Positions 5,472-6,562 of a stretch of 6,562 nt of DNA are shown piece by piece. Within the stretch, counting starts at the first letter, position 1; every line of letters begins with the position of its first letter. The position numbers were made by a program, and so were the translations under genes. Origin of the DNA: Anaerolineae bacterium (GTDB lineage Bacteria; Chloroflexota; Anaerolineae; SpSt-600). The notes under the pieces were generated by a model that was not told the origin of the DNA, made no database searches, and saw only the letters and a list, made by a program, of their open reading frames with translations. The stretch spans positions 1 through 6,562 of the forward strand of contig JAPWUT010000100.1 in the NCBI GenBank assembly GCA_028275425.1, in the 5' to 3' direction.

Positions 5472-6562
5472 CTAAGCCTCCGGCTTTGCAGCTGGGAAGT
5501 AGAGGGAAAAACTTGTCCCTTCTCCCAGCTTGCTCTCAACTTCTATCCAACCCCTGTTCTGCTTCACGATGCTATAAACCACGCTCAGCCCCAGGCCAGT
5601 CCCGCCCTTTGGCTCTTTAGTGGTGAAGAAAGGCTCAAAGATGCGCTCCTTCACTTCAGGGCTCATCCCAACCCCTGTGTCCTTCACGACGAGGCGAACG
5701 AATTCCCCAGGGTAAGCTTCAGGGTGAGCCAAAGCCTCCTCCGTAATCCGGACATTTTCCGTCTTTATCCAAAGCTTGCCCCCTTCGGGCATCGCATCCC
5801 TGGCGTTCATCACAAGGTTCATGAGTATTTGCTCAAGGTGGCTTCGGTTGGCCTTTATTGGGTAAAGGTCAGGGGAAAGCTCCAGGATAAGCTCCACCCC
5901 TTCCCCTAAGGTTCGGGAAATAAGGCTTCTCATGTCCATGATTACGGAGTTCAGGTTCAAGGTCTCAGGGGCCAATGGTTCCCTACGGCCAAAGAGCAAA
6001 AGTTGCCTAACAAGGGCCGAGGCCTTCTCGCATGCTTTCCGGACTTCCTCAAGGAGGGCCAAGCTTTCCTGGGGCGATACCAAGCCCGAAAGGATTAGCT
6101 CAGTGCTCGCTAAGATTGGGGTTAGGAAATTGTTGAAGTCGTGGGCTATAGCCAGGGCCAAACTCCCGGCAGCCTCCATCCTCTGCGCTCTTATGTAGAA
6201 GGATTCCATACGCCGTAGCTCGGTTACATCCCTGACAATGCATAAGGCTCCGTCGGGTATGGGATAGAGCCGGAGCTCAAGGGTTTTCCCTCTGGCGGGA
6301 ATGGAAAGGGTTTGGACTGTGCCTCTCTCAAGGGTGCGGGAAAAAGCTTCCCGAAAATCGGAGAAAGCGGGCTCTTCCAGTAGCTCCTGCATGCTTTTTC
6401 CGGAAATTTCTTCAGCCTTCCGGCCCAGAAAGCCAGCACCAGGCTCGTTAGCCTGCTGAAGCTTCAACTCACGGTCTACAACCCAGAGGCCATCGGTTAT
6501 GGAGTTAATGAGGAGGCGATGCCACCTTTCGCTCTCCTCCAAAGCCTTTCGGCTTGCCTCCA
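5472..6562 (-). CDS. PAS domain sensor histidine kinase (partial, N-terminus beyond right edge)
   Basis: Two-component sensor kinase. The visible part has a PAS domain and a complete transmitter and ends without a receiver domain. Numbering from the Leu codon at 6540-6542: PAS about 6-112 (SITDGLWVVDRE through CIVRDVTELRR); phospho-acceptor H box GSLALAIAHDFNNFL (126-140) with His134, of the NtrB-like HDFNN type; N box NLVMNARDAM (242-251); G1 DTGVGM (288-293); F box FEPFFTTK (302-309); G2 GTGLGLS (314-320). The frame stays open to the right edge (residues EASRKALEESE just before and after the TTG at 6542), which is the usual helical linker ahead of a PAS domain. That TTG is therefore read as an internal Leu, and further sensor domains are expected upstream. 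No membrane segment is visible. No response regulator gene is in the window, so the partner is unknown. Three bases separate its TAG from the SAM-hydrolase GTG. Confidence 0.93.
   Translation of the reverse strand, partial: EASRKALEESERWHRLLINSITDGLWVVDRELKLQQANEPGAGFLGRKAEEISGKSMQELLEEPAFSDFREAFSRTLERGTVQTLSIPARGKTLELRLYPIPDGALCIVRDVTELRRMESFYIRAQRMEAAGSLALAIAHDFNNFLTPILASTELILSGLVSPQESLALLEEVRKACEKASALVRQLLLFGRREPLAPETLNLNSVIMDMRSLISRTLGEGVELILELSPDLYPIKANRSHLEQILMNLVMNARDAMPEGGKLWIKTENVRITEEALAHPEAYPGEFVRLVVKDTGVGMSPEVKERIFEPFFTTKEPKGGTGLGLSVVYSIVKQNRGWIEVESKLGEGTSFSLYFPAAKPEA
5477..5481 (-). promoter_or_regulatory. Ribosome binding site supporting a GTG start
   Basis: GGAGG sits 8 nt before the GTG at 5466-5468 within the last codons of the histidine kinase. 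A second in-frame GTG directly follows; the first has the better spacing. Confidence 0.75.

Noticed and set aside
6540..6542. TTG as the start of the histidine kinase
   Set aside because: The frame stays open to the edge and encodes a typical helical linker (EASRKALEESE) across this codon, so it is more likely an internal Leu in a longer kinase.

Overview
The window is a bacterial chromosomal segment of moderate GC content in which every gene I can support lies on the minus strand. Gene style suggests a Chloroflexota-like, probably thermophilic or anaerobic bacterium: a split acyl-CoA mutase with its own MeaB GTPase, a MurA with Asp in place of the catalytic Cys, and a DUF62 SAM hydrolase. 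This is inference from protein flavour only, and no taxonomic marker is present. There are no rRNA, tRNA, CRISPR, transposase or phage genes.

In the direction of transcription (right to left), the first cluster runs from the right edge to about 2993. It holds a PAS sensor histidine kinase (N-terminus outside the window), an S-adenosyl-L-methionine hydrolase (DUF62) starting at GTG, murA, and a small DUF4870 membrane protein. The junctions are tight (3 nt gap, 8 nt overlap, 3 nt gap), and the last three genes each have a strong Shine-Dalgarno sequence inside the end of the gene before. They are probably co-transcribed.

A 214-base gap (2779-2992) follows. It contains several dyads, including a 28-base near-perfect palindrome and a 10-bp inverted repeat enclosing about 150 bases. 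Its end nearest the next gene carries a convincing sigma70-type promoter with an extended -10.

The second cluster (2778 to the left edge) encodes an adenosylcobalamin-dependent acyl-CoA mutase: large catalytic subunit, separate B12-binding small subunit, and the MeaB/ArgK chaperone GTPase (C-terminus cut by the left edge). The large subunit would usually be labelled methylmalonyl-CoA mutase. However, the two residues that define methylmalonyl specificity (Tyr89 and Arg207 in the Propionibacterium enzyme) are Phe89 and Gln207 here, the pair known from isobutyryl-CoA mutase. The module is therefore better read as an isobutyryl/n-butyryl-type or other neutral acyl-CoA mutase whose subunits are protected and reloaded by MeaB.

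I did not find an undescribed multi-gene system. The most informative signals are the mutase substrate-pocket residues, the Cys-to-Asp MurA, and the structured intergenic region.
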